Shown piece by piece: positions 9,151 through 18,377 of a stretch of 64,000 bases of DNA (the stretch's first letter is position 1; every line of letters begins with the position of its first letter). Where the stretch lies: assembly GCF_000709085.1 (NCBI RefSeq), contig NZ_JFBD01000019.1:46832-110831 (forward strand), written 5' to 3'. This DNA is from Virgibacillus alimentarius (GTDB lineage Bacteria > Bacillota > Bacilli > Bacillales > Amphibacillaceae). The notes below the pieces were generated by a model, which had not been told where the DNA came from, did no database searches, and worked only from the letters and a program-made list of their open reading frames with translations. A program made the position numbers and the translations under genes.

Positions 9151-9190
9151 AAAAGTGCCGATCCTCTATCAAAGAACATCGGCACTTTTT
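9151..9190. terminator. Bidirectional terminator between ung and fmdB
   Basis: Stem AAAAGTGCCGAT/ATCGGCACTTTTT around a 15-nt loop, with T-runs on both strands. The left arm and loop (CCGATCCTCTATCAAAGAA) recur almost unchanged at 10872-10912. Confidence 0.9.
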
Positions 9191-9197
9191 CATTTAC

Positions 9198-9470
9198 TTA
9201 TGAATGTCCGGCTTGCCAAGGTCTGGCAGCATTTGGTCTTTTCTTCCTATTTTGAGGCATATCTTCTCGCTTTACTATTTTCGGTTCCATTCCGCTTTCG
9301 ATTCTATTTTTCACTCGACTATCCAATCGAAATGTAATCGGTGGTTTGAACAATCGCTTTGATAAAGTATTACAGTCTGGGCAGTATGCTTCCCGTTTAT
9401 TCCCACGCATCCCCTGATACCATAATGTGAATTCCCCGCACTTCACACATCGAAATGTATAATTTGCCAT
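9198..9470 (-). CDS. fmdB: FmdB-type zinc-ribbon protein
   Basis: This 90-residue protein opens with MANYTFRCVKCGEFTLWYQG and closes its metal site with AYCPDCNT, so it has the CxxC...CxxC zinc ribbon of the FmdB family. In Methylophilus FmdB was described as a regulator of formamidase expression. The C-terminal half is basic and unstructured-looking (KNRIES, NRKKRPNAARP). An ATG at 9470 has GGAGG upstream. It follows the formamidase gene by 16 bp, so the two are co-transcribed, and the gene ends at the ung-shared terminator. FmdB-like ribbons also occur alone in other genomes, but the fmdA neighbour makes this assignment good. Confidence 0.8.
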   Translation of the reverse strand: MANYTFRCVKCGEFTLWYQGMRGNKREAYCPDCNTLSKRLFKPPITFRLDSRVKNRIESGMEPKIVKREDMPQNRKKRPNAARPWQAGHS

Positions 9471-9486
9471 TCTTTATACCTCCATA

Positions 9487-10665
9487 TTACGTAGGCAATA
9501 TATTTTTCTCAAAAATATCTTTTGGTAGAGCAATGGTACAACAAGAATTTGGTATATCCACTACCCCAGCTAAATGGCCTTGTACAGGGGCAGAACCAAG
9601 CAGCATATATGCTTGTTCTCCTGTAAATCCATGTGATTTCAAAAATTCAATCGCATTTAAACAAGCATTTCTGTAAGCAACGTTCGCATCAAGGTATGTT
9701 TGTTTACCGGAGAATTCATTAACGGAAACCCCTTCAAATACGATAAACTCATTATAGTGTGGCATAACAGGCCCTGGTTTGAAGGCAGGATTTTTCTTAA
9801 TTTGATATTTTTCCATTCCACCTTTAATCACATCAACCCTTAAATCAATCCAACCCGGCATCTCAATTCCACCACAAAAAGTTATTTCCCCGTCACCCTG
9901 GGAGAAGTGTAAATCGCCAACAGAAAGCTTCGCACCATCTACAAATACTGGAAAGAAAGACCTTGATCCTTTTGATAATTCCTTAATATCACAATTTCCA
10001 CCGTTTTCCCTTGGAGGAACCGTTCGTGCCCCCTCTCTAGCCACTCGATCAAAGTCTTCTCCCTTTAAACCACCAAGAACAGCATTCTCTTTGGTAGGAA
10101 GATTTGCTAAAGGTGGTACACGATTGGGGTTTGAATCAACTAATTCCTGCTCACGTCTATTCCACTCATCAAGCATTTCTTGTGAAGGAGCTACACCAAT
10201 AAGTCCAGGATGAATCAGCCCAGCAAATTTTACATTTGGAACATGTCTTGAAGTCGCGTAAATACCATTGAAATCCCATATAGACTTGGCTGCTTGTGGA
10301 TAATGATCTGTTAAAAAGCTACCGCCATTTTCTTTTGCGAAAATTCCATTAAATCCCCATTCATGTGCACGAAATGTTCCAATATCCAAAATATCTACAA
10401 CAAGTAAATCGCCTGGCTCTACTCCATTAACATATACTGGCCCACTAAGTACATGTACACGAGTTAAGTCTACATCGCGTATGTCAGAGGGATCATCGTT
10501 ATTACCAATTTGTCCATCTGTCCAATCAAGACATTCCATCCGAAATGACTCACCTGGATCGACCGAAAAAGCGGCTGGAATATCTGGATGCCAACGATTA
10601 TGCCCCACTACCTCCTGCTCGTCCATTTTCTTGTTCAAGTCCACTTTAAATAATTTTTTTGGCAA
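9487..10665 (-). CDS. fmdA: Formamidase (acetamidase/formamidase family)
   Basis: The 392-residue enzyme hydrolyses formamide to formate and ammonia, giving nitrogen for growth. It matches the FmdA_AmdA family in length and in order of conserved stretches: HNRWHPDIPA near 22, ECLDWTDGQIGN near 44, VNGVEPGDLLVVDIL near 80, GLIHPGLIGVAPS near 148, and GDLHFSQGDGEITFCGGIEM near 252, which holds the family's conserved acid and cysteine. The start is TTG at 10665 with GGAG eight bases before. It precedes fmdB by 16 bp. Formamidase and acetamidase activities are not separable from sequence, though the FmdB partner favours formamidase. Confidence 0.88.
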   Translation of the reverse strand: MPKKLFKVDLNKKMDEQEVVGHNRWHPDIPAAFSVDPGESFRMECLDWTDGQIGNNDDPSDIRDVDLTRVHVLSGPVYVNGVEPGDLLVVDILDIGTFRAHEWGFNGIFAKENGGSFLTDHYPQAAKSIWDFNGIYATSRHVPNVKFAGLIHPGLIGVAPSQEMLDEWNRREQELVDSNPNRVPPLANLPTKENAVLGGLKGEDFDRVAREGARTVPPRENGGNCDIKELSKGSRSFFPVFVDGAKLSVGDLHFSQGDGEITFCGGIEMPGWIDLRVDVIKGGMEKYQIKKNPAFKPGPVMPHYNEFIVFEGVSVNEFSGKQTYLDANVAYRNACLNAIEFLKSHGFTGEQAYMLLGSAPVQGHLAGVVDIPNSCCTIALPKDIFEKNILPT

Positions 10666-10871
10666 TTCCCCATCTCCTTCAACATTATTTATTCGAAATT
10701 TGTATGAAGATCATAGATGAATTAATCTCGTACTATTAAACAAACTTAATACATTCATAGGATATGATCATTCCGGGGGAATCATGCCCAAAATGGTTAA
10801 AAAACTATTCGTTTTCGATGACTTAAGATCTATTTCATTTCGAAAAAATGATGATTTACTAGATGAAACTC

Positions 10872-10912
10872 AAAAAGCGCCGATCCTCTATCAAAGAATA
10901 TTGACGCTTTTT
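10872..10912 (-). terminator. Terminator of the glcD operon, sister of the ung/fmdB terminator
   Basis: Stem AAAAAGCG(C)CGAT with AT(T)GACGCTTTTT and the same loop GATCCTCTATCAAAGAA as at 9151-9190. On the minus strand it follows the dehydrogenase gene and ends in a T-run. One mismatch and one G-T pair are in the stem. Confidence 0.8.
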
Positions 10913-10945
10913 ATTATTTAAACGTTACATGTTGACCGCTTTATA

Positions 10946-12301
10946 TCACTCAAACATCTTCCCCGGATTTAATATTCCCTCCGGATCTAGCATTTGCTTC
11001 ATATTTTTCATAACCTCTACCGCTTCCCCATGTTCAGCTTTTTGAAATTTCATCTTCCCAAGACCTACACCATGTTCTCCCGTGCATGTGCCGCCAACTT
11101 CTATTGCTCGCATCGCTAGAGCGTCATTTGTGTACATTGCCCGTTCCTGCTCTCCTTCTACCTTGGGGTTAAATAGGACAATCGTATGAAAATTACCATC
11201 CCCAATATGTCCTAAAACACCTCCTGTTAAGCCGCTTTCTTCAATCAACTCACGCGCATAACTAACTAATTCCGGAAGACGTGATATGGGAACACAAACA
11301 TCTGCACCAGTATCACGCATTCCTTTTACATGTGTAAAAGCATAGGAGAGTTCATGACGTGTTCGCCAAACTTCTTTCTGCTTAGCAGGGTCCGTAGCCA
11401 CTTCCCAATCCCTACACCCAAGGTCATGTAATAATTCTTTCGCCAAAACTGATTCTTCTTCCACTGCTGCTTTCATCCCGGCAAATTCAAAAAATAATGT
11501 ATGATGGACCGGATAGTCATAGGCCCCATAAGCATTTACCTGTGCAATACTTGTTGCATCGACGAGTTCCATCCGCATAACCGAAATACCGCTAAGTAAT
11601 ATCGTTTGAGCTGCGGCGGCACAAGTTTCTATATCATCAAAGGTACATCTAGCCATCAGTGTATGTTCCGGTATCCCGTGTAACTTCAAAGTCACTTCCG
11701 TAATGATGCCTAATGTACCTTCTGATCCGGTAAATAGACCTGTTAAATTGTAGCCGGATGATGACTTTTTAGCACGCGTTCCCGTATGAATCACCTTTCC
11801 ATCTGCTAAAACGACTTCCAAGTCAAGCGTTTGATCCCGCATCGCACCATAGCGCACTGCTGTTGTTCCACTGGCATTCGTTGCTGCCATTCCGCCAATC
11901 GTCGCATCTGCCCCAGGATCGACAGGAAAAATGAGCCCATGACGATTGACTATTTTATTTAAACTTTTCCTTGTCAGACCCGGCTGTACCGTGATGGTCA
12001 TATCTTCAGGTGAAAAGTCAACGACCTTATTCATCTTCTCAAAATGAATGACAATCCCTCGCTGAATGGGAATAGCTTGTCCCTCAAGACCTGACCCAGC
12101 GCCAAAAGACGTAACTGGAACATGGTACGTGCGTGCGATTTCTAAAATTTTCTCAATATCTTCCCGTGATTCCGGAAAACAGACAACTTCCGGTTCTACA
12201 GCTTGATGCGGCGACTCATCGTGACTGCACGCAAATAATGCTGTTTCATTTTGACTAACCTTTTCATTGCCGAGTTGATCTTTCAGCATATGAATAAACA
12301 T
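10946..12301 (-). CDS. FAD-linked 2-hydroxyacid dehydrogenase, GlcD/D-lactate dehydrogenase type
   Basis: This 451-residue flavoprotein is of the GlcD/DLD class, which oxidises glycolate, D-lactate or another 2-hydroxyacid. The FAD_binding_4 domain holds SFGAGSGLEGQAIP near residue 60 and PVDPGADATIGGMAATNASG near 121. The C-terminal FAD-oxidase domain holds HIGDGNFHT near 366 and GTCTGEHGVGLGK near 405. It is soluble-looking, so an electron acceptor subunit is unclear; GlcE and GlcF are absent. It is the last gene of a minus-strand operon with a membrane protein, an aminotransferase and a regulator. The substrate may be a hydroxyacid made from the aminotransferase product, but this is inference. 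Confidence 0.85.
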   Translation of the reverse strand: MFIHMLKDQLGNEKVSQNETALFACSHDESPHQAVEPEVVCFPESREDIEKILEIARTYHVPVTSFGAGSGLEGQAIPIQRGIVIHFEKMNKVVDFSPEDMTITVQPGLTRKSLNKIVNRHGLIFPVDPGADATIGGMAATNASGTTAVRYGAMRDQTLDLEVVLADGKVIHTGTRAKKSSSGYNLTGLFTGSEGTLGIITEVTLKLHGIPEHTLMARCTFDDIETCAAAAQTILLSGISVMRMELVDATSIAQVNAYGAYDYPVHHTLFFEFAGMKAAVEEESVLAKELLHDLGCRDWEVATDPAKQKEVWRTRHELSYAFTHVKGMRDTGADVCVPISRLPELVSYARELIEESGLTGGVLGHIGDGNFHTIVLFNPKVEGEQERAMYTNDALAMRAIEVGGTCTGEHGVGLGKMKFQKAEHGEAVEVMKNMKQMLDPEGILNPGKMFE

Positions 12302-12343
12302 CTGAGCACCACTTCCTGAATATTTTTACTTTTATGTTTGCAC

Positions 12344-13714
12344 TTAAAATATCATATGAGCAATCAATGCAATAATAGGTAATGAGATGAATGTACGTTC
12401 CATAAAAACAAGAAATAAACGTCCAATACCGACTGGGATTTTGGAGATGATCAGCAATGTTCCCATTTCCGTTAAATAAATAATTTGTACAAGTGATAAT
12501 GCAGCAACAACAAATCTCGTCATCTCCGCTTCAATGCCAGATGCTAAAACAGCCGGGATAAACATATCAATAAAACCAACGATCGTAGCCGGGGCAGCTT
12601 GAACTGCTTCCGGTATTTGCAGTATGTTTAACAGGAGCACCATAGGCTTTGAAATTATTTCAAAAAACGGCGTAAACTCCGCTATAATTAAAGCTACTGT
12701 TCCAATTGCCATTACTTGGGGGATGAGAACAAAAGCAATACCTAAGAATACTTCACTTCCCTGTTTCATTTGATCTTTAAACGAACCAGCTTTTTTAGCC
12801 CGCTCTATCGCCTGAATCAGGCCCCATTTCATTTTTGATATCCCTTTTGGAACAGATTCCGTATAATCATTCTCTGTATAGTACGTATCAGGTATTCTAG
12901 ATAATGGTGGTATTCTTGGAATAATCACGGCACTTACCACACCTGCAATACAGATCGTTAAGTATAGTACTGGAAACATATGATCAATATCCAGCATCCC
13001 TGCAATGACAAGACAGAACGGGAGGGATACAGTGGAGAAGCAGGTTGCAATGGCTGCTGCTTCCCGCCCCGTGTAAAATCCAGCTTGATATTGTTCCCGT
13101 GTTAAAACAACTCCAACATTTACGTTTCCTACCCAAGATGCCAGTAAATCAATGGCTGAACGCCCTGGTAATGTAAAGAGAGGTTTAATGACTCCGCGAA
13201 GCATGGTTCCAACAAATTCCATCACCCCAAAATTAATCAGATATGGCATTAAAAAGGATGCAACGAAAAACCACACAATTAAGGTCGTCAATAAATCAAA
13301 CATCACTTGTCCGGTCACTTCTGATTTAAATACTTCCCAGCCAAACTGATGAAAAGTCATAAACGCAAATAGGGTCCCCAACACTCTAGTAATGGTCCAA
13401 AATATCGAAACATGAAATAGAGAGTTAAATAGAGGCGAATGCACTATAAATTTCGGCTTAAATATAGCTGCAATCACGGTAAACATCGTTGAAATCAACA
13501 TCACGTACGTAATGATCGCAGGAAGAGCACCTGATAAAGCATCGATCACAAATTCGGTTACTACCCCTAACGGAATATTAAACGTATCCCCATCATAGAT
13601 GGGAAATAGGAAAATAAATACTCCGAATAAAGAAGGAATTAAAAATCTGAGCAAACCTTTTTTATCCACGCTATCCTTTTCTTCATAAGATTCCTCTCTT
13701 TGCTGGCTCTCCAT
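12344..13714 (-). CDS. YjiH-family membrane protein (nucleoside-recognition/GATE domain)
   Basis: The 456-residue protein has about ten hydrophobic helices and follows the YjiH family, whose GATE (nucleoside recognition) domains also occur in spore proteins SpmA/SpmB and transporters. Stretches such as PGRSAIDLLASWVGNVNVG near 183 and EYTQAGFYTGREAAAIATCFSTVSLPF-like composition near 207 (here REQYQAGFYTGREA) repeat the family pattern. Start ATG 13714 has AGGGGGG upstream. It sits between an aminotransferase and a flavin dehydrogenase, so it may move the substrate or product of that pathway. No transport activity is proven for the family. Confidence 0.8.
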   Translation of the reverse strand: MESQQREESYEEKDSVDKKGLLRFLIPSLFGVFIFLFPIYDGDTFNIPLGVVTEFVIDALSGALPAIITYVMLISTMFTVIAAIFKPKFIVHSPLFNSLFHVSIFWTITRVLGTLFAFMTFHQFGWEVFKSEVTGQVMFDLLTTLIVWFFVASFLMPYLINFGVMEFVGTMLRGVIKPLFTLPGRSAIDLLASWVGNVNVGVVLTREQYQAGFYTGREAAAIATCFSTVSLPFCLVIAGMLDIDHMFPVLYLTICIAGVVSAVIIPRIPPLSRIPDTYYTENDYTESVPKGISKMKWGLIQAIERAKKAGSFKDQMKQGSEVFLGIAFVLIPQVMAIGTVALIIAEFTPFFEIISKPMVLLLNILQIPEAVQAAPATIVGFIDMFIPAVLASGIEAEMTRFVVAALSLVQIIYLTEMGTLLIISKIPVGIGRLFLVFMERTFISLPIIALIAHMIF

Positions 13715-13748
13715 GAATCAATCCCCCCTTTTTTAAAAAATGGCAAAT

Positions 13749-15053
13749 TTACAATGACTCCAATACTTCTTCAAGCACATCTAGTCCCCGGTCCATTTGT
13801 TCTTTGGTAATAACAAGCGGTGGAATCATTCGGATTACTTCACCTGCGTTTCCACAAATATAAAATAGAACGCCTTTTTCCAAGCATTCATTTAATACCT
13901 TCATCACAGCGTCACCATCCGGATTTCCTGTTTCCGGATTTCGAAGTTCGATACCAATCATTAAGCCAACACCGCGAACATCTGCAATAACCGGATAATT
14001 TTCCTTCATTTGCTGTAGTCTCTCGAGGGCATACGCTCCTATGTTCGTCGCATTTTCAAGAAGATTTTCTTCCTTGATCACATTTAGAGATGCTCTTGCA
14101 GCTGCACAAGCGATCGGATTACCGCCAAATGTTGTCGCATGCGCACCAAGTGGCCACTTTTCCATTAATTCTTTCGAAGCTACTGTTGCACCAAGTGGCA
14201 GTCCAGCTGCAATTCCTTTTGCAATTGCCATAATATCAGGTGTTACATCAAAGGTGTGTGAAGCAAACCAATTTCCAGTACGGCCAAATCCGGTTTGTAC
14301 CTCATCAAAAATAAGCAATATGCCATGACGATCACAGATTTCCCTGATTTTCTTCAGCCATGCTTTCGGTGGAATAATATATCCGCCTTCACCAAGAACA
14401 GGCTCTAAAATCATACAAGCAACTTCTTCTGGATCCACTTGATGTTTAAATAACGTCTCCGCTTCCTTCTCTAATTTTTCCGGAAAATAAACTTCTGGAT
14501 CCACTCCGTCTGGACATTCTTCTGGGTGTGCATAAGGGAGTTGATACGTCAGCCATGCAGGTTGCTGGTATTTCCGGTACTTACTTTTTGATGTGGAAAC
14601 GCTAAGTGCACCGATAGTACGTCCGTGAAAACAGCCGGTAAAAGAAATAACATAAGGGCGCTTTGTCACATGTTTTGCTAGTTTTAATGCTCCTTCAATG
14701 GCTTCTGTACCACTATTTCCAAAGAAAAAGTTATCGAGTTTTCCAGGAAGTACCGCTTGAAGTTCCTCTGCTAACTTTAAAATAGGTTCATAGATAATGA
14801 CACCTGAAGGACCATGAACTAAATGATCCGCACTATCTTTAATTGCTTGTACTACTTTAGGGTGCCTATGACCGACATTTTCCACTGCTATCCCTGATGT
14901 GAAATCAAGGTATTCCTTGCCATCTGTTCCATAGTAATAACATCCTTCTGCCTTGACTACCGGTAGATTCGGATGATCCTTTGCCATCCCCGGTGCAAGG
15001 AAATTACCAATTGAATCTACTAATGCTTCCCAGTTTTTTTGTTTTTGTTCCAT
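13749..15053 (-). CDS. Class III PLP-dependent aminotransferase (GABA/diaminobutyrate type)
   Basis: The fold-I aminotransferase (434 residues from the chosen start) carries [20 protein letters not shown] then [15 protein letters not shown] near 255, the PLP Lys within [18 protein letters not shown] near 280, and a phosphate-loop [11 protein letters not shown] near 310. It converts an omega-amino acid such as 4-aminobutyrate with 2-oxoglutarate or pyruvate. The longest frame begins with a TTG at 15074, but AGGAGG (15063-15068) lies nine bases before the ATG at 15053, which is therefore preferred. It overlaps nothing and follows the regulator by 17 bp in one operon. The true substrate is unknown, because the aminotransferase family is broad. 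Confidence 0.85.
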   Translation of the reverse strand: MEQKQKNWEALVDSIGNFLAPGMAKDHPNLPVVKAEGCYYYGTDGKEYLDFTSGIAVENVGHRHPKVVQAIKDSADHLVHGPSGVIIYEPILKLAEELQAVLPGKLDNFFFGNSGTEAIEGALKLAKHVTKRPYVISFTGCFHGRTIGALSVSTSKSKYRKYQQPAWLTYQLPYAHPEECPDGVDPEVYFPEKLEKEAETLFKHQVDPEEVACMILEPVLGEGGYIIPPKAWLKKIREICDRHGILLIFDEVQTGFGRTGNWFASHTFDVTPDIMAIAKGIAAGLPLGATVASKELMEKWPLGAHATTFGGNPIACAAARASLNVIKEENLLENATNIGAYALERLQQMKENYPVIADVRGVGLMIGIELRNPETGNPDGDAVMKVLNECLEKGVLFYICGNAGEVIRMIPPLVITKEQMDRGLDVLEEVLESL

Positions 15054-15070
15054 CTTCTCCATCCTCCTGA

Positions 15071-16402
15071 TCAATCAAAATACTTTTTGAGTTTTCTTAC
15101 TACCGACGCTTGACTAATTCCCAGATAATCCGCCATTTCCGTTGTTGTTTTATATTGCTTTTGTGCTTTCAGCAAAACTTCCTTTTCCACTTTTTCCAAA
15201 ATTGCGGGTAAAGGATGTCCTTCCATTTCAATCGAATCAATCCCCACATGCTGCTGTATATATTCCGCGGGTAAATCATCCTCCGTTATCATGGCTAATT
15301 CGCTTTGAACGACTAAACGCTCCATCAGATTCTTAACTTCCATAAAATTTCTTTCCCATCGCATATAAAGCAACGAATGGAATAATGGATCGGATAGTTT
15401 TTTATTTTGTTGGTACATCCCGTTATACTTTTCAAGATAGATTTCAAACGCCTTCCTTAAATCTTCCGGTCGTTCCCTAAGTGGCAAAACGTGAATAGGC
15501 ACGACATGTAAATAATAAAATAAATCTTCCCGAAACTGTTTGGCTGCCATTAAATCCTCCAACGATTGTTCTGCTGCAGTAATTATTCTGAAGTTTCCAT
15601 TTGTCCGCTGCAACTCCTTTAATAAAGTTGTCTGAGAAGCTAATGATAACTCGTCTATTCCTTGTAAATATAAGGTACCCGACTGGGCCATCTGCAGAAA
15701 TCCAATTTTCTTTGTTCCCTCCGCGTCCAGTCCGCCAATGAGTTCCCTCTTAAAAAGAGCATCTGGTATAATACCGCAATCAACGGTGACAAATGGACCG
15801 GCCTTTTTTGTACTTTGTTTGTGAATAATTTTTGCAAGTGCTGTTTTTCCTACACCGCTTTCCCCCTCAAGAACGACTGATACTTGCAGCGGAGCGATTT
15901 TATCAATCATTTTTAAAATTTGTTTCATTGATTTACTCTCGCAAATAAAACCTTCTACATGTAAACTTTCCTTCCGCAGTAAAGCAAGTTCTTCCTTTAC
16001 AGTTGACATTTCATCCTCGAATTCAGCTAAATATTCCTGCATTAAACGTAATTCTGATACGTCATAGGAATAACTGATCACAAACTCGACTTCCTGGAAT
16101 TCATTAAACAATGGAATCCCGGTAATAAGTACCTTTCGATTATTAGAGGCGATTTGCACAATGGCTACCTTCTTTTTCTGCTTCAGAACAAGAGGTGTAA
16201 TCGCAGGGGTGAAAATGCCCTTTGATTCTAATTCATAGACGGATTGTCCGAGCAATTCTTCCGCTGACAAATCATAATATAGCCCGCTTTTACGTGTTAC
16301 CTTTATAATCGTTCCGTCGCGTTTGGTAACAATAATATCCTCGTCATAGGACTCAATGATTTCTTCTTCTGAATTAGGTAATAGATATAAGCTTTGCAAC
16401 AA
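15071..16402 (-). CDS. TyrR-like transcriptional regulator with a degenerate sigma-54-type AAA+ domain
   Basis: The 443-residue regulator has an N-terminal PAS-like sensory domain ([18 protein letters not shown]), a coiled-coil linker near 128-150, an AAA+ domain and a C-terminal Fis/TyrR-type helix-turn-helix ([21 protein letters not shown]). Walker A is intact (GESGVGKT). The GAFTGA loop needed to contact sigma-54 is absent: after ELIGG the sequence reads [11 protein letters not shown]. Walker B reads LYLQGIDEL where LFLDEI is usual, and the arginine-finger segment FREDLFY is kept. So it probably acts with the vegetative polymerase, as E. coli TyrR does. TTG start at 16402 (or 16399) follows AGGAGG. 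It heads the operon and probably controls it. Confidence 0.85.
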   Translation of the reverse strand: MLQSLYLLPNSEEEIIESYDEDIIVTKRDGTIIKVTRKSGLYYDLSAEELLGQSVYELESKGIFTPAITPLVLKQKKKVAIVQIASNNRKVLITGIPLFNEFQEVEFVISYSYDVSELRLMQEYLAEFEDEMSTVKEELALLRKESLHVEGFICESKSMKQILKMIDKIAPLQVSVVLEGESGVGKTALAKIIHKQSTKKAGPFVTVDCGIIPDALFKRELIGGLDAEGTKKIGFLQMAQSGTLYLQGIDELSLASQTTLLKELQRTNGNFRIITAAEQSLEDLMAAKQFREDLFYYLHVVPIHVLPLRERPEDLRKAFEIYLEKYNGMYQQNKKLSDPLFHSLLYMRWERNFMEVKNLMERLVVQSELAMITEDDLPAEYIQQHVGIDSIEMEGHPLPAILEKVEKEVLLKAQKQYKTTTEMADYLGISQASVVRKLKKYFD

Positions 16403-16444
16403 ATCACCTCCTAATTATTTAGAAATGCATAATTATGTAATGTT

Positions 16445-16481
16445 GTATAATAATTATACATAACTGAATATTCAAATGCAA
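16445..16481 (-). promoter_or_regulatory. Sigma-A promoter of the regulator operon with a palindrome over the -10
   Basis: On the minus strand TTGCAT (16476-16481) and TATAAT (16453-16458) are 17 bases apart. A perfect odd palindrome, GTATAAT-A-ATTATAC (16445-16459), covers the -10 box, a likely repressor or autoregulation site. Confidence 0.55.
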
Positions 16482-16521
16482 TATTGTTTCCTATCTTCTG
16501 TTTTTTTATCTTATTAGTGCG

Positions 16522-16560
16522 CAAAAAAATACGACGCATTCTCCTAAATGGCGCCGTATC
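16522..16560 (-). terminator. Terminator of the YeeE/YedE transporter gene
   Basis: Stem GATACGGCGC/GCGTCGTAT with one mismatch on the minus strand, followed by seven T. It ends the transcript of the gene at 16584. Confidence 0.75.
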
Positions 16561-16583
16561 CTTATTATTATAAAATTGATTGA

Positions 16584-17837
16584 TTAGCAAAACGAATCGT
16601 TCGGGCTTGGATTTTTAAGTCCAAAGATTTTGCGGAAGTATAATCCGAAATAAGATCCTGCGAGTGCCATAACCATCCATACCCAACCATGTAAACTAAA
16701 TGAAGCAATTCCGCCGAAATAGGCACCAATATTACAACCAAATGCAAGTCTTGCACCATATCCCATTAACAACCCGCCGATAATGGATGAAATAGCTACA
16801 CCAGTTTTTATTTTTCCCGGTTTGAAATTACCTTGAAAAGAGGCAGCAATAAACGCACCAAGTATTATTCCAAAATTCATGACGCTGGTAGAATCGGCCA
16901 AAACAGTTTCCCGAAGTGCCTCTGTATTACCTTCCCAAAAAGACCAATTGGCAACATTGACCCCAAATAATTGCAAAAATTTAGATCCCCAAAGTGAAAA
17001 AGCTGAAGTAATTCCCCACGGCTGACCTCGTATAGCAAGTGTAAAAGCATTAAGTAGAGCAAGTACAACACCAGCTGTAACGAGCGGCCAAGCGCCACGC
17101 CATAATTTCTTGAATCCACTTGTAGTAGCCAACGGCTTCATTTGAGGAGGATTTTTCTTTTTAGCAATTTTATCTGTAATTACATAAATGCTAATAAATA
17201 TGAGGAACTGAAGTCCCCAACCTCCAAAATAGCCAAGTCTAGTTGATTCTGCTAATGAGATTGGTGGAAGTGATGGGAGATTAAGCCAAAAACCAAGATG
17301 GTAAGCCCCTATGACGGAACCTACTATAAAGCTAAGCAAAGTTAAAACCATCGAAGACTTTCCACCACCAAAATTATATAATGTCCCGGAAGCACACCCA
17401 TTTCCCATTTGCATTCCTATTCCAAATAAAAAAGAACCAACAATAATACTAATGCCAACAGGAGACACATAACCATTTGGGGTGATGCCTGTAAAACTAA
17501 AGCCACTGGATAGTATAATTGCAAATAGTGTTGAAGTAACAGCCAGCATGATCATGTGAGCCTGCAAGCCTTGTACATTTCCTACAGAAATTAATCTTCT
17601 AAAAGCTGAGGTGAAACCAAAACGCGCGTGTAACAATGTAACCCCTAACGCTATCCCGATTAGATACAAAAAACCTTGTGTATAAGTTGAATAAATTAAA
17701 ATGGATAAATATAATATGACAGCCGCTACCAACCCAATCCATACGAAAGGCTTTTGAACAGGAGCAAGAGCCGTTTCAATCGTTGTGGATTGTTTTGGCT
17801 TATTCCACTGATATCCTTTATAAGCTTCTGGTACCAT
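16584..17837 (-). CDS. YeeE/YedE family thiosulfate/sulfur transporter (TsuA-like)
   Basis: The 417-residue protein has about eleven hydrophobic helices and an internal two-fold repeat of the YeeE/YedE (DUF395) motif. GNGCASGTLYN occurs near residue 147 and ARLAFGCNIGAYF near 368; the cysteines in these motifs are used for thiosulfate handling in TsuA. It should import thiosulfate or another sulfur compound across the cytoplasmic membrane. ATG 17837 has GAGGG upstream. It stands as a single gene. The TusA, rhodanese and DsrE genes that would use its product lie 15 kb away. The protein ends NPSPNDSFC, with a terminal Cys of unknown use. Confidence 0.82.
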   Translation of the reverse strand: MVPEAYKGYQWNKPKQSTTIETALAPVQKPFVWIGLVAAVILYLSILIYSTYTQGFLYLIGIALGVTLLHARFGFTSAFRRLISVGNVQGLQAHMIMLAVTSTLFAIILSSGFSFTGITPNGYVSPVGISIIVGSFLFGIGMQMGNGCASGTLYNFGGGKSSMVLTLLSFIVGSVIGAYHLGFWLNLPSLPPISLAESTRLGYFGGWGLQFLIFISIYVITDKIAKKKNPPQMKPLATTSGFKKLWRGAWPLVTAGVVLALLNAFTLAIRGQPWGITSAFSLWGSKFLQLFGVNVANWSFWEGNTEALRETVLADSTSVMNFGIILGAFIAASFQGNFKPGKIKTGVAISSIIGGLLMGYGARLAFGCNIGAYFGGIASFSLHGWVWMVMALAGSYFGLYFRKIFGLKNPSPNDSFC

Positions 17838-18030
17838 ATTATCCCTCTAATCCCTATTTATTTACTATGCTTTATTACTGCAATTATTTTAATATATTTT
17901 CTTGGTTTTGTAAATAGATGGATCGGAGGAAAAAGGAAAGCATCTATATCCAGAAATACCCCTTTATATGCTTCCATGTCAGTGACGGATGAAAACTTAC
18001 TGTAGCAATTCATAAGAAAGAATAAAAAGA

Positions 18031-18062
18031 GACAGCAGAATACGACGAGGAATTCTGCTGTC
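18031..18062 (-). terminator. Terminator of the small coiled-coil gene
   Basis: Stem GACAGCAGAAT/ATTCTGCTGTC with a 10-base loop; on the minus strand TCTCTTTTTATTC follows. Confidence 0.85.
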
Positions 18063-18092
18063 TTCTTTAAACATAAATGATGTTTAACCTGT

Positions 18093-18263
18093 CTATTTAT
18101 TTTCCCGACTATCTTCTACCATTTTCTTAAGTTCTTGTTGTCCTTTTCGAACAGATTCCATTTCTTTTTCTAACGCCTCTAGGCGATCCATCATTGGCTT
18201 TAGTGATTCCTGAAGCATTTTTTGCAGCCGGAGTGATTTTTCATTTTGAGTTGTTTCCATCAT
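18093..18263 (-). CDS. Small coiled-coil protein, unknown function
   Basis: Several ATGs in a row (18266, 18263, 18260) follow AAGGAG; 18263, six bases after GGAG, is chosen, giving 56 residues. The sequence is almost all helix-forming charged residues (LRLQKMLQESLKPMMDRLEALEKEMES) with heptad spacing, a short coiled coil. No family is recognised. It is terminated by a clear hairpin, which supports expression. It may be a structural or regulatory adaptor; no function is proposed. Confidence 0.55.
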   Translation of the reverse strand: MMETTQNEKSLRLQKMLQESLKPMMDRLEALEKEMESVRKGQQELKKMVEDSRENK

Positions 18264-18320
18264 CATCTGCTCCTTCTTTTTTATTACCCTTATAATAAAA
18301 GGATAATACATCCGAGAACC

Positions 18321-18347
18321 AAAAAGAAGTATTATGGGTACTTCTTT
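18321..18347 (-). terminator. Terminator of the PTS IIA gene
   Basis: Stem AAGAAGTA/TACTTCTT around a 7-base loop, followed on the minus strand by a T-run. It lies 31 bp after the end of the IIA gene. Confidence 0.75.
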
Positions 18348-18377
18348 AAAAAACGTTCACAATTTCCTTTTATCTAC

